From contig BGOH01000002.1 of NCBI GenBank assembly GCA_003569145.1, forward strand, positions 1-64,000: a DNA stretch of 64,000 nucleotides, written 5' to 3'. Position 1 is the stretch's first letter, and every line of letters begins with the position of its first letter. The DNA comes from Clavibacter sp. (lineage in GTDB: Bacteria; Actinomycetota; Actinomycetes; Nanopelagicales; Nanopelagicaceae). Positions 11,257-21,041 of the stretch are shown piece by piece. A program made the translations under genes and the position numbers. The notes beneath the pieces were generated by a model. It was not told the origin of the DNA. It did not search any database and worked only from the letters and a program-made list of their open reading frames with translations.

Positions 11257-11775
11257 ATGGCAGAGAAAAAAGGTCGCCCAACACCAAAGCGCAAAGAGGC
11301 AGAGCAATCAAGAGTGATTAATCGTCTTGCTCCTGCTGCTAATAAGGAAGCAAAGAAATTACAGAAGGCCCAAGCTCGCATTTTGCGCGCTCAACAGCGT
11401 GATGCCTATATGCGCGGTGATGAGAACGCGCTACCTCCAAGAGATAAGGGGCCGGTAAGACGCTTCATAAGAAATTATGTCGATTCAAGACGCTCAGTCG
11501 GGGAATTCTTTCTTCCAATTATCGTTCTAGTTCTATTTATGACTCTAATCCCAGTTATGTATATCCAATTTGCTGCTATTGCTCTTATGTATTCGGCTCT
11601 AATTTTCTCAGTTGTTGATGGATATTTTCTCTCAAGGCGAATCAAGCGTGAGGTAAGTACGCGCTTTCCTGGCGAAACGCTTAAGGGCCTTGGCATGTAT
11701 GGCTGGCTGCGCTCTACCCAGATTAGAAGGCTACGAGCCCCACTTCCTCAAGTTAAGCGGGGCGAGAAAATTTAG
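11257..11775 (+). CDS. DUF3043 family membrane protein
   Basis: KGRPTPKRKEAE...ALPPRDKGPVRRFIRNYVDSRRSVGEFFLP typical pattern. Confidence 0.75.
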   Translation: MAEKKGRPTPKRKEAEQSRVINRLAPAANKEAKKLQKAQARILRAQQRDAYMRGDENALPPRDKGPVRRFIRNYVDSRRSVGEFFLPIIVLVLFMTLIPVMYIQFAAIALMYSALIFSVVDGYFLSRRIKREVSTRFPGETLKGLGMYGWLRSTQIRRLRAPLPQVKRGEKI

Positions 11776-12777
11776 TTAAGCCCTTGGATTTGGGCTAACA
11801 GTTTTTGCAGCATCTCTTTCGGGAAGATTTCCAAGCGCATCATCGATTGCCTTCATCGTTTCACTACTTAACTTAACTCCTGAAGCCTTAACATTTTCTT
11901 TGATCTGAGAAGGCTTAGTTGCACCAATGATTGCAGATGAAATATTTGGATTTTGCAGCACCCAGGCCACAGCTAGCTGAGCTTGAGTAAGCCCTTCTTT
12001 TTCTGCAATGGGCTTTAATTTCTCAACTGCAGTTAAAACATCATCTTTCATCCAGCGCGAGATCATATTTGCGCCACCTTTTTTATCAGTAGCTCTTGAT
12101 CCCTTAGGTGGTTTCTTTCCAGGTAAATACTTTCCAGTTAGCGCTCCTTGAGCAATTGGCGACCAAACGATGTGGCCAATACCTTCATTGCGACATAGCG
12201 GATCAACCTTGCTCTCGATAACTCTCCAGAGCATTGAGTATTGCGGCTGGCTGGAGACAAAGCGGGTATAGCCCTTGGCATCTTGAATTTTAAGAGCGCT
12301 ACTAATTTGCGTTGCATCCCACTCTGAAAATCCAATGTAGTGGACTTTTCCTTGGCGAATTAAGTCATCAAATGCTGACAAGCTCTCCTCAAGTGGGGTC
12401 TCATAATCAAATCGGTGCATCTGATAGAGATCTAGATAATCAGTATTTAGACGCTTTAGCGATGCGTGAACCGATTCCATAATGTGTTTGCGTGATAGGC
12501 CTCTATCGTTTTTTCCACTTCCAGTTGGCCAATAAACCTTGGTGAAGAGCTCATAAGACTCTCTTCTAATTCCTTTTAGGGCTTTGCCCATCACGCTCTC
12601 GGCGCGAGTGCCGGCATAGACATCAGCGGTGTCAAAAGTAGTAATGCCTAAGTCATAAGCTGTTCTAACGCATTTGATCGCGGCATCTTGCTCAACTTGC
12701 GAGCCATGAGTAATCCAGTTGCCATAGGTAATCTCTGAGATATACATGCCAGAGCTGCCAAGTTTTCTATATTCCAT
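11776..12777 (-). CDS. aldo/keto reductase
   Basis: FDTADVYAGTRAESVMGKAL, YLDLYQMHRFD, SAIIGATKPSQIKEN. Confidence 0.9.
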   Translation of the reverse strand: MEYRKLGSSGMYISEITYGNWITHGSQVEQDAAIKCVRTAYDLGITTFDTADVYAGTRAESVMGKALKGIRRESYELFTKVYWPTGSGKNDRGLSRKHIMESVHASLKRLNTDYLDLYQMHRFDYETPLEESLSAFDDLIRQGKVHYIGFSEWDATQISSALKIQDAKGYTRFVSSQPQYSMLWRVIESKVDPLCRNEGIGHIVWSPIAQGALTGKYLPGKKPPKGSRATDKKGGANMISRWMKDDVLTAVEKLKPIAEKEGLTQAQLAVAWVLQNPNISSAIIGATKPSQIKENVKASGVKLSSETMKAIDDALGNLPERDAAKTVSPNPRA

Positions 12778-12844
12778 AACTAGAGCCTAGCGCCTCCTTG
12801 CGCTTTAGCCACTTTCCTGATTAATTAGCCCACACAACTTAATA

Positions 12845-12943
12845 GCTTTTTGGAATGGGGAAGTCGGTGAAAATCCGACGCTGACCCGCAACCGTGAGCC
12901 CGCTAGAAATTGAGCAGGTAAGTCGGATTACCACCCAAGAAGC
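12845..12943 (+). promoter_or_regulatory. cobalamin riboswitch aptamer (compact)
   Basis: GGGGAAGTCGGTGAAAATCCGACGCTGACCCGCAACCGTGA core and AGTCGGATTACCACC B12-box-like segment; 9-bp P1 GCTTTTTGG(12845-12853)/CCAAGAAGC(12935-12943). Confidence 0.9.
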
Positions 12944-13025
12944 ATCTTTACCACCCGTCGTGGTTTACGGGGCGGAAGTTTTTTTTCGCCATCGTGAGCC
13001 CTTTTCTACTATTGAAAGGTTCACA

Positions 13026-13700
13026 GTGCTTAGCAGATTTATAAATCTAAATATTCTAAAAACTTATCCAAAGTTAATCGCACTCTCAATATTAATACTT
13101 AGCCTTCTTGCTCCAATTCCTTCTCATGGGGCAAAGGGATATCGCTATTGGGGATATTTCCAAGCAGCAGCTGGAGCAAGCACTTGGAGCGCTGCAATGA
13201 CTGGCCCATCTGTTGAAGTTAAAGATGGCGATGTCGAAGGGTGGGCATTTGTCTTTAGCTCAAATGACATTCCAGCAGTTGAACCAATGATGGATCCTGA
13301 TTTTGCAACACTCTGCGGGCAAACTCCAGAAACTTCAGGAAAGATTAGAGTTGGTTTAGTTGTTGATTTTGGAGCTGGCAATATTGCACCAGATGGCGAA
13401 GTGCCTAATGAGTTCTTCTCAGATTGCGTCGTAGTTGATAAAGGCTCAGTCGGCCTTGATGTATTAGAGGCAGCACTTGATGTAAGAGCTGGAGATTCTG
13501 GGCTTATCTGCGGCATTGCTGGATATCCTGCAAGTGAATGCGGGGCTGAAATTGATGAGCCAGTAGCGGAGGAAGTAGTTGCGATTGAGGCAACGTCCGA
13601 GCCAGAATCAAGCTCTAGCCAGAGCGCTCCTATTCTCCTTGCAGTTCTAGGACTCTTTTTACTAAGTGCATTCTTTCTCAATCGCCGGCGCACTAGATAA
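13026..13700 (+). CDS. SCO2322-like exported protein with C-terminal TM, function unknown
   Basis: GTG start chosen because the ORF-track start lies in the riboswitch; signal peptide, GYRYWGYFQAAAGASTWSAAMTGP, C-terminal TM then NRRRTR; followed by ecfT. Confidence 0.75.
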   Translation: MLSRFINLNILKTYPKLIALSILILSLLAPIPSHGAKGYRYWGYFQAAAGASTWSAAMTGPSVEVKDGDVEGWAFVFSSNDIPAVEPMMDPDFATLCGQTPETSGKIRVGLVVDFGAGNIAPDGEVPNEFFSDCVVVDKGSVGLDVLEAALDVRAGDSGLICGIAGYPASECGAEIDEPVAEEVVAIEATSEPESSSSQSAPILLAVLGLFLLSAFFLNRRRTR

Positions 13701-13716
13701 TAAGAAAATTAATTAA

Positions 13717-14559
13717 ATGATTAAGACGCTCAGGGCCAGCAAAGAGAGTTTTCACCCACTCTTCTGGTGGCTCTGGGCGCTTACTCTTCTAGTGATTCTT
13801 CTCCTCTCTGATTCAGCGCTTGCATCTATTGCAATATCTGTTGGAGCAGTTGCTCTAGTGCTCATGAAACGAAGTGATACCTATTGGTATCAATCCTTTA
13901 GATGGTCGCTCCGGCTTGCAGCTCTAGCCTTCGCGCTTCGAATGGCTATCGGAGTAATTATTGGAGTTCCAATGCCCGGGCAAGTGCTCTTCACGATCCC
14001 AAGCATCAAACTTCCAGATCTATTTGTTGGAATAAGACTCGGCGGTGATGTCACCTCACAGCGACTCTTATCTGCCTTTGATGAAGCGACATTGCTTGTT
14101 GCGCTGATTCTTATCTTTGCTGCTGCGAGCGCGCTAAGTAATCCTCATGAACTGCTGCGAATTCTGCCGCGAAAATATTATGGAATAGGACTTGCAACAG
14201 TAATTGCTAGCTCAGTTGCGCCGCAGAGCGCTAGAAGTATTGAAAGGGTTAGAGCGGCAAGACGACTAAGGGGTGAGAGCTCAACTGGAATCGTCTCATT
14301 GAGAAAAGTCGGTATACCTGTTTTGGAAGAATCTTTAGAGCGGTCAATAGATCTTGCCGCCTCTCTAGAGTCTAGAGGCTATGGATATTTTCCAAATCCA
14401 AGTCGATACCGTCCGCAGAGCTGGCGCCTTCGAGAGACGGTTGCCCTTGCAGCACCGATTTATGCTCTGATTTTTCTTTTTCTAGTTCCAGCGGTTTCAA
14501 GCGCACTATTAGCTGGGCTCGTCGTAATAGCAGTGATAACTCCTGGATTCATCTCGTGA
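13717..14559 (+). CDS. ECF transporter T component (CbiQ/EcfT-like)
   Basis: ERVRAARRLRGES coupling motif and multi-TM. Confidence 0.85.
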   Translation: MIKTLRASKESFHPLFWWLWALTLLVILLLSDSALASIAISVGAVALVLMKRSDTYWYQSFRWSLRLAALAFALRMAIGVIIGVPMPGQVLFTIPSIKLPDLFVGIRLGGDVTSQRLLSAFDEATLLVALILIFAAASALSNPHELLRILPRKYYGIGLATVIASSVAPQSARSIERVRAARRLRGESSTGIVSLRKVGIPVLEESLERSIDLAASLESRGYGYFPNPSRYRPQSWRLRETVALAAPIYALIFLFLVPAVSSALLAGLVVIAVITPGFIS

Positions 14560-16163
14560 TTACCTTCTCTAGCGTCTCCTTGATCTATCCCAACGCGCAG
14601 CGAACGATTGTGGAAGACATATCTTTTACAGTTAATGAAGGAGAGTTACTTCTTCTAATCGGACACACTGGAGCAGGTAAGAGCTCGCTTCTTAAACTAA
14701 TCAATGGCCTTATCCCGCATCACACTGGAGGAATTCTCACCGGCGAAATTAGTGTGGCTGGAAGAAGTACTAGAGCGTTAAAGCCTGGAGAGTTAGCAGA
14801 TGTAGTAGGAATTGTTGGCCAAAATCCAGTTAATGGTTTTGTTTCAGACATTGTTGAAGATGAGATCGCCTTTGGCCTTGAGAGCCTTGGAATTGCCCCG
14901 GAGATTATGCGAAAGCGTGTTGAAGAAGTATTAGATCTTCTTGCGCTTGCTCCTTTGCGAAGAAGAAATATCTCAGAGCTAAGTGGCGGCGAGCAGCAGA
15001 GAGTGGCAATTGCTGCAGCCCTTGTTACAAATCCAAAGGTTCTTCTTCTTGATGAACCAACAAGCGCCCTTGATCCAATTGCAGCAGAGGAGGTTCTCTC
15101 CATTCTCCATCGCCTGGTTCACGATCTTGGGCTCACGGTGATTTTGGCAGAACATAGACTAGAAAGAGTTATTGGATTTGTTGATCGAATTATTCTGATC
15201 CACGGAGATGGCTCAGTAGATCTTGGACCTGCAAGGCAGATATTAAGTAGCTCTCCAATTGCCCCTCCCTTAGTTGAGTTAGCAAAGAAATTGGAGCTTG
15301 GTGAAATTCCGCTCTCAATTCGTGAATTTCGCAAAATTGCTCCAGAAATATCTGAAGCTCCAACCAAGGACATTGAGAAACTTAAGGGCGATGCAATATT
15401 AACGATTAACTCTGTCAGCGCTTCATATGATCAAGATCAAGCAAGTAAAGCTTTGGACGATATAAGCATTGAAATAAATGGCGGCGAGATTGTTGCGCTA
15501 ATGGGAAGAAATGGCGCAGGTAAGACCACCTTACTTAAATGCGCGGTTGCACAAGCTCCCCTTACTAAAGGTGAGGTTAGAGTAAATCAGAGAGATCCCA
15601 AGAGTTTTACAGATAAAGAGTTAATCAGATTTGTTGGATATATCCCGCAAGATGCCGGCGATCTTCTCTACGGCCAATCAATAAAGCAAGAATGTGATTT
15701 AGCTGATTTTGATAATGAAGTTGAACCTGGAACTACCCTTGCAATATATAAAGAGTTGATGAAGATTCCCAGCCTTAATTCACACCCAAGAGATATTTCA
15801 GAGGGTCAGCGACTTGGCCTTGCACTAAGCATCATCCTCTCTGCGCAGCCAGCTCTAGTCATACTCGATGAACCAACTAGAGGTCTTGATTATGAAGCCA
15901 AGAAAGTGCTTATAAAGATACTAAAGCAAATTGCCTCAAGCCTTGATCGCGCAGTGTTGATATCAACCCATGATGTCGAACTAGTTGCTGAGGTGGCAGA
16001 CCGGGTTATTTTTCTTGCAGATGGTGAAGTAATTGCCGATGGCAGCAGTAGAGAAGTGCTTAAAGCCTCCCCTGCCTTTGCCCCGCAAGTTTCTAAAGCT
16101 CTTCCCAATAACAGCTGGCTCTCACTAAGTGATGTAGAAAGATATTTAAGTGAGAAAAACTAG
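14556..16163 (+). CDS. ECF transporter fused dual ATPase
   Basis: Two ABC cassettes: GHTGAGKSS/LSGGEQQRVAIA/LLLDEPTSALD and GRNGAGKTT/ISEGQRLGLALS/VILDEPTRGLD. Confidence 0.92.
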   Translation: MITFSSVSLIYPNAQRTIVEDISFTVNEGELLLLIGHTGAGKSSLLKLINGLIPHHTGGILTGEISVAGRSTRALKPGELADVVGIVGQNPVNGFVSDIVEDEIAFGLESLGIAPEIMRKRVEEVLDLLALAPLRRRNISELSGGEQQRVAIAAALVTNPKVLLLDEPTSALDPIAAEEVLSILHRLVHDLGLTVILAEHRLERVIGFVDRIILIHGDGSVDLGPARQILSSSPIAPPLVELAKKLELGEIPLSIREFRKIAPEISEAPTKDIEKLKGDAILTINSVSASYDQDQASKALDDISIEINGGEIVALMGRNGAGKTTLLKCAVAQAPLTKGEVRVNQRDPKSFTDKELIRFVGYIPQDAGDLLYGQSIKQECDLADFDNEVEPGTTLAIYKELMKIPSLNSHPRDISEGQRLGLALSIILSAQPALVILDEPTRGLDYEAKKVLIKILKQIASSLDRAVLISTHDVELVAEVADRVIFLADGEVIADGSSREVLKASPAFAPQVSKALPNNSWLSLSDVERYLSEKN

Positions 16164-16956
16164 AGCTATCGCTTCAATACTCTCCTGGTTTCCAATATTT
16201 ATTGGATCTACTCTCGGCCTTCTTGCATTCACTTGGCCGCTCTTTATTCCTGAGAGTAATTTCTTTCTATTAAAGCCAGACTCTGCTCGATTCCTAGCTT
16301 TATTTATTGCACTTCTTGCAGTTCTAGTGATTTCAGTGGAGATATCAAGAGGCGCGCTCGATAGCAAGATCGTTGCACTCCTTGGAGTTCTCGCCGCCTT
16401 AATAGCAGCCCTGCGCCTAGTGGGAGCTGGAGCTGTGGGCGTTGAACCGATGTGGTTTCTCCTAATTATTTCAAGCTACATATTTGGTTCAAAGTTTGGG
16501 TTCTCACTTGGAGTTATCTCGATGGCTGTCTCTGCAGTTATTAGCGGAGGAATTGGACCTTGGCTCTCATTTCAAATGCTGGCCGCTGGATGGATTGGGT
16601 TGTTTGCTGGTTTATTTTCCAGGAAAATCAACAAACGCTTTGAAATAATCACACTTGTAATAATTGGAGTTATCAGTTCCCTTCTCTTTGGTGCGCTCAT
16701 GGATCTTCAGCTCTGGCCTTGGATTGCATCTACCAATACGCAGTTAGGTTTTATCGCCGGCGCACCGCTTATGGAAAATCTCTCGCGCTATCTAACTTTT
16801 CACTTAGCAACAGCTATGGCATGGGATCTCCCAAGAGCTATCACTACCGCCCTTTTGATCGCTCTTAGCGCCAGGGCTCTACTGGCATCACTTTCTAGAG
16901 CCGCAATGAGAATGGGCCTTACTTCACCTTCGATGGTTGAAAAGGTAAACGCTTAA
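16150..16956 (+). CDS. ECF transporter S component (probable B12/cobalt-related substrate)
   Basis: Multi-TM protein overlapping the ATPase gene; operon linked to cobalamin riboswitch. Confidence 0.75.
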   Translation: MRKTRAIASILSWFPIFIGSTLGLLAFTWPLFIPESNFFLLKPDSARFLALFIALLAVLVISVEISRGALDSKIVALLGVLAALIAALRLVGAGAVGVEPMWFLLIISSYIFGSKFGFSLGVISMAVSAVISGGIGPWLSFQMLAAGWIGLFAGLFSRKINKRFEIITLVIIGVISSLLFGALMDLQLWPWIASTNTQLGFIAGAPLMENLSRYLTFHLATAMAWDLPRAITTALLIALSARALLASLSRAAMRMGLTSPSMVEKVNA

Positions 16957-18019
16957 TTACTCCTTGACTTAAACGGCCTCGTATATCGATAAATACCTGG
17001 CTTTCAAGTGGAATCTGAGTATCAAATAGTCCTAGAGCGATGCCACTCTTTAACGAGGGTGAGAAGGTGCCACTTGTTACATAACCAATTTTCTTGCCCT
17101 CTTTGTCTTTGATCTCCATCCCAGCTCTAGGAATACCGCGATCGTTAACCAAAATTGCTGCAAGCCTTCTATGTTTCTTTTCTGCGCGTTGCTTTTCAAG
17201 AACGCTCTTTCCCCAGAACTCTTTATCAAATGCCACAGCCCATGAAGCACTTGCCTCCACTGGAGTTATGTCAGTTGAGAGTTCATGGCCATGAAGGGCA
17301 TATCCCATCTCAGTTCTTAACGTATCGCGAGCGCCAAGTCCTGCAGGAAGTCCGGAATACTTCTTTACTTTCTCTAGAAGTAAATCCCAGATTTTTCTCG
17401 CACTTGCCCAAGAGGTAAGAATTTCATAGCCATGCTCTCCGGTATATCCGGTTCGACAGATAATTAGCGCCTCCGAGTCCAACTGACTTTCCATAAATGA
17501 CATGTATTCAAGATTTACATCTATGCCAAGATCTTTTAAGACATCAAGTGATTTCATCCCTTGCAGAGCAAAGAGGGCATAACGTTCATGTAAATTCTTA
17601 ATCTCAAGTGTGCTTGGCGCCTCTTTGCTTATCTGATCTAAAACTTGCTGGCAGTTAGCGGCATTTGGAATGAGTAGAAAGTGGGTACTTGAGTAGCGAT
17701 AGATGATTAGATCATCAATTACTCCACCGTTATCTTTTTGACAGAGAAGGGTGTATTGAGCTTGACCATCTGAGATTTTTCTCAAGTCATTAGTAAAAAT
17801 CGAATTTAAGTAATCCAGGGCCCCCTCACCTATTACTGAAGCTTTACCAAGATGGGAGACATCAAAGAGGCCCACGGTATTTCTAACCGCGCTATGCTCA
17901 TTTAAAACCCCACCACCATTTGCTGCGGGGTATTCGATCGGCATCTGCCATCCCCCAAAATCAGCGACTTTGGCCCCAGAATCAAGATGGAACTGGTGTA
18001 ATGGCGAATATTTGCTCAC
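16919..18019 (-). CDS. gcvT: glycine cleavage system T protein
   Basis: SPLHQFHLDSGAKVADFGGWQMPIEY, CRTGYTGEHGYEI, GLGARDTLRTEMGYALHGHEL. Confidence 0.96.
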   Translation of the reverse strand: MSKYSPLHQFHLDSGAKVADFGGWQMPIEYPAANGGGVLNEHSAVRNTVGLFDVSHLGKASVIGEGALDYLNSIFTNDLRKISDGQAQYTLLCQKDNGGVIDDLIIYRYSSTHFLLIPNAANCQQVLDQISKEAPSTLEIKNLHERYALFALQGMKSLDVLKDLGIDVNLEYMSFMESQLDSEALIICRTGYTGEHGYEILTSWASARKIWDLLLEKVKKYSGLPAGLGARDTLRTEMGYALHGHELSTDITPVEASASWAVAFDKEFWGKSVLEKQRAEKKHRRLAAILVNDRGIPRAGMEIKDKEGKKIGYVTSGTFSPSLKSGIALGLFDTQIPLESQVFIDIRGRLSQGVIKRLPFQPSKVK

Positions 18020-18036
18020 TCCAATAACCTAGCCCA

Positions 18037-19542
18037 ATGCCTACAACATTGCCCACTATTTCAGCCTCCGATAACTCAGTAATAGATGAAGTCCTAGTTC
18101 TAGGCTTTGCTCTAGATAAAAAGAGTAAGAAGTTTTCTATATTAAGCGGCGAGCTTCGAGTAGATCAGGGACCACTGCTTCAAGCCCTAACTGATCTTGG
18201 GGCAAGTGGGGCAAGTGATGAGGTAATAAAACTTCCAGGAAGTGCAAGTAAGTTAATTCTTTTAACAGCGCTGACTCTTAAGGCCGATGGCTCAATTGCC
18301 CATGAAGTATTGCGAAGAGCTGCCGGAGCTGCTGCAAGATCCCTTGCCGGAACTACCTCAGCAACTTTTGCTCTGCCGCAAGCTTCAAAACAAGATTTCC
18401 AAGCAATAGCTGAAGGAGCCCTACTTGGCGCATACACCTTTGATGAATTTAGAGGAAGTTCGAAGGCTGATAGAAAACCCGCGCTAAAGAAAATCACGAT
18501 TTACTCCAAGAAGGCAAAAGATAAGAGTTACCTTCAGGCAATCAAGCGCGCCGAGATAATTGCTAAATACACCCATCTAACAAGAGATTTAATCAATACT
18601 CCGCCAAGTCATCTAACTCCAGATTCTTTTTCACTCCGATTTAAAAAGCTTGCTGCATCACTTGGCGTTAAAGTTGAAATACTCAATGAGACTCAATTAA
18701 TTAAAGGCGGTTATGGCGGAATAATTGGCGTAGGCCAAGGCTCTGCTAATCCTCCTCGTCTACTTCGCCTCTCCTATAGTGGCAAGGGCGCTAAGAAGCG
18801 TTATGCATTTATTGGAAAAGGAATCACATTTGATACTGGAGGCCTTGCCCTAAAGCCTGCTCAAGGTATGGAGGCAATGAAATCTGATATGAGTGGAGCA
18901 GCTGCAGTCTGCGCTGCAGTATTAGCAATTGCTGAACTAAAACTTCCAATCAATGTTGATGCTTGGGCGGCACTGGCAGAAAATATGGTTAGCGATAAAG
19001 CAACCAGGCCAAGTGACATCATCACAATTTATGGCGGTAAAACTGTTGAAGTATTAAATCCAGATGCAGAAGGTCGCCTAGTTCTTGCAGATGCCATGGT
19101 TCGCGCAGCAGAGGTTGGAAAGAAAGCAGGCGGACTTGATGGGATGGTCGATGTTGCAACTCTTACCGGAGCTCAAGTCGTTGCACTTGGAACAAGAACA
19201 AGTGCGGTAATGACAAACAATGAGAGTTTTAGAGAGCAGTTCTTAACTCTTGCAGAAATTACTGGAGAGGCTTTCTGGCCAATGCCGCTTCCCGAGGAGC
19301 TTCGAGCATCTCTTGATTCACCAGTTGCTGATATGGCAAATATCGGTGATCGAATGGGCGGGATGTTAGTTGCTGGGCTATTTCTAAAAGACTTTGTTGA
19401 TTCAGAGCTGCCTTGGCTCCATCTTGATATTGCAGGTCCTGCCTACAACGAGGCAAAAGCACATGGATATACCCCAGTTGGCGGAACAGGTGTCGCACTT
19501 CGCACTTTAGTAGCCCTTGCTGAGTCATCAGCTGCCAAGTAA
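18037..19542 (+). CDS. pepA: leucyl aminopeptidase (M17)
   Basis: GKGITFDTGGLALKP, NPDAEGRLVLADAMV. Confidence 0.96.
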   Translation: MPTTLPTISASDNSVIDEVLVLGFALDKKSKKFSILSGELRVDQGPLLQALTDLGASGASDEVIKLPGSASKLILLTALTLKADGSIAHEVLRRAAGAAARSLAGTTSATFALPQASKQDFQAIAEGALLGAYTFDEFRGSSKADRKPALKKITIYSKKAKDKSYLQAIKRAEIIAKYTHLTRDLINTPPSHLTPDSFSLRFKKLAASLGVKVEILNETQLIKGGYGGIIGVGQGSANPPRLLRLSYSGKGAKKRYAFIGKGITFDTGGLALKPAQGMEAMKSDMSGAAAVCAAVLAIAELKLPINVDAWAALAENMVSDKATRPSDIITIYGGKTVEVLNPDAEGRLVLADAMVRAAEVGKKAGGLDGMVDVATLTGAQVVALGTRTSAVMTNNESFREQFLTLAEITGEAFWPMPLPEELRASLDSPVADMANIGDRMGGMLVAGLFLKDFVDSELPWLHLDIAGPAYNEAKAHGYTPVGGTGVALRTLVALAESSAAK

Positions 19543-19589
19543 TGCTGGCAAGATAGGCTCATTGAGAAAGAATTATAGAAAGGTTTGAT

Positions 19590-20957
19590 GTGGCAGATTT
19601 CGATCTAGTAGTTCTCGGTGGTGGTAGCGGTGGTTATGCCTGCGCGCTACGTGCAGCCCAATTAGGTTTAAAGGTTGCCTTAATTGAGAAAGAGAAACTT
19701 GGCGGAACCTGCCTACATAGAGGATGTATTCCAACTAAAGCTTTGCTTCATGCTGGCGAGATTGCAGATGGCGCAAGGCACTCTGCTGAATTTGGAGTAA
19801 AAGCTGAATTTCACTCCATGGATATGGTGGCGGTAAATGCCTATAAAGATGGTGTCATCTCAAAGCTTCATAAAGGTCTGCAGGGTTTAGTTAAATCTAG
19901 AAATATCACCTACGTTGAAGGTGAAGGAAAATTAGTTTCAGCAACAACGGTCAAGGTTGGCTCCGAGAGCTACAGTGGAAAAAATGTCGTTCTAGCAACA
20001 GGTTCTTATGCAAAGAGTCTTCCTGGACTTGATATTGATGGAAAGCAAGTGATTACCAGCGATCAAGCGATTCACATGGGATATGTTCCTAAATCTGTAA
20101 TCGTTCTAGGCGGCGGAGTTATTGGCTGCGAATTTGCCTCAGTCTGGAAATCATTTGGCGCAGAGGTGCGAATCATTGAGGCCCTGCCACATCTAGTTGC
20201 TCTGGAGGATGAATCATCTAGCAAGGCTTTGGAGCGCGCCTTTAGAAAACGTGGAATCAATTTTGAACTGGGGGTTAAATTCAAGAGCGTGAGCAAGAGC
20301 GCATCCGGAGTTGAGGTATTACTCGAAGATGGAAAGAGCTTTGCTGCTGATCTTTTGCTTGTTGCAGTTGGACGAGGCCCTACATCATCTGGCCTTGGCT
20401 ATGAAGATGTTGGAGTCAAGATGGATCGCGGCTATGTATTAGTAGATAACAAATGCCGCACCAACATAAAGGGTGTTTGGGCTGTTGGAGATTTAATCCC
20501 TACATTGCAACTAGCTCATGTTGGTTTTGCTGAAGGAATAATGGTCGCTGAAGAAATTGCGGGCCTTAATCCACGGCCGATCAATTACGACGGCGTTCCA
20601 AGAGTTACTTATTCGGAGCCTGAAGTTGCATCCGTTGGACTAACAACTGCTGAGGCAAAAAAGCGCGGCATTGAAATTAAAGAGCTTAATTATGATCTTG
20701 CTGGCAATGGTAAGGCTCAGATTCTAAAAACTGCTGGAGCGATAAAATTAGTTGCTGATAGCTCCGGAACAGTTATTGGCATACATATGGTTGGTTCAAG
20801 AGTTGGCGAACTCCTTGCAGAAGCTCAGTTGATATTTAATTGGCAGGCCGATGCTGATGATGTTGCTCAACATCTCCATGCTCATCCAACCCTCTCTGAG
20901 GCGATGGGTGAGGCTCATATGGCCCTTGCTGGAAAGCCGCTTCACGCTCATGGCTAG
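19590..20957 (+). CDS. lpd: dihydrolipoyl dehydrogenase
   Basis: GGGSGGYACALRAAQLG, GGTCLHRGCIPTKALLH, HAHPTLSEA. Confidence 0.96.
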   Translation: MADFDLVVLGGGSGGYACALRAAQLGLKVALIEKEKLGGTCLHRGCIPTKALLHAGEIADGARHSAEFGVKAEFHSMDMVAVNAYKDGVISKLHKGLQGLVKSRNITYVEGEGKLVSATTVKVGSESYSGKNVVLATGSYAKSLPGLDIDGKQVITSDQAIHMGYVPKSVIVLGGGVIGCEFASVWKSFGAEVRIIEALPHLVALEDESSSKALERAFRKRGINFELGVKFKSVSKSASGVEVLLEDGKSFAADLLLVAVGRGPTSSGLGYEDVGVKMDRGYVLVDNKCRTNIKGVWAVGDLIPTLQLAHVGFAEGIMVAEEIAGLNPRPINYDGVPRVTYSEPEVASVGLTTAEAKKRGIEIKELNYDLAGNGKAQILKTAGAIKLVADSSGTVIGIHMVGSRVGELLAEAQLIFNWQADADDVAQHLHAHPTLSEAMGEAHMALAGKPLHAHG

Positions 20958-21041
20958 AGGGTTTCGGTTAGGCTTTTTATCATCAGATGGATTGCTCATT
21001 AGAATAAGTATTAGATACCAACAAAGGGGCGTTTAGAGAAA

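Noticed and set aside
13145-13693. Long antisense ORFs (also 14720-15103, 39529-40062, 40192-40473, 25269-25637, 30657-30899)
   Set aside because: They lie opposite well-supported genes and show low-complexity or shadow-frame composition without domains.
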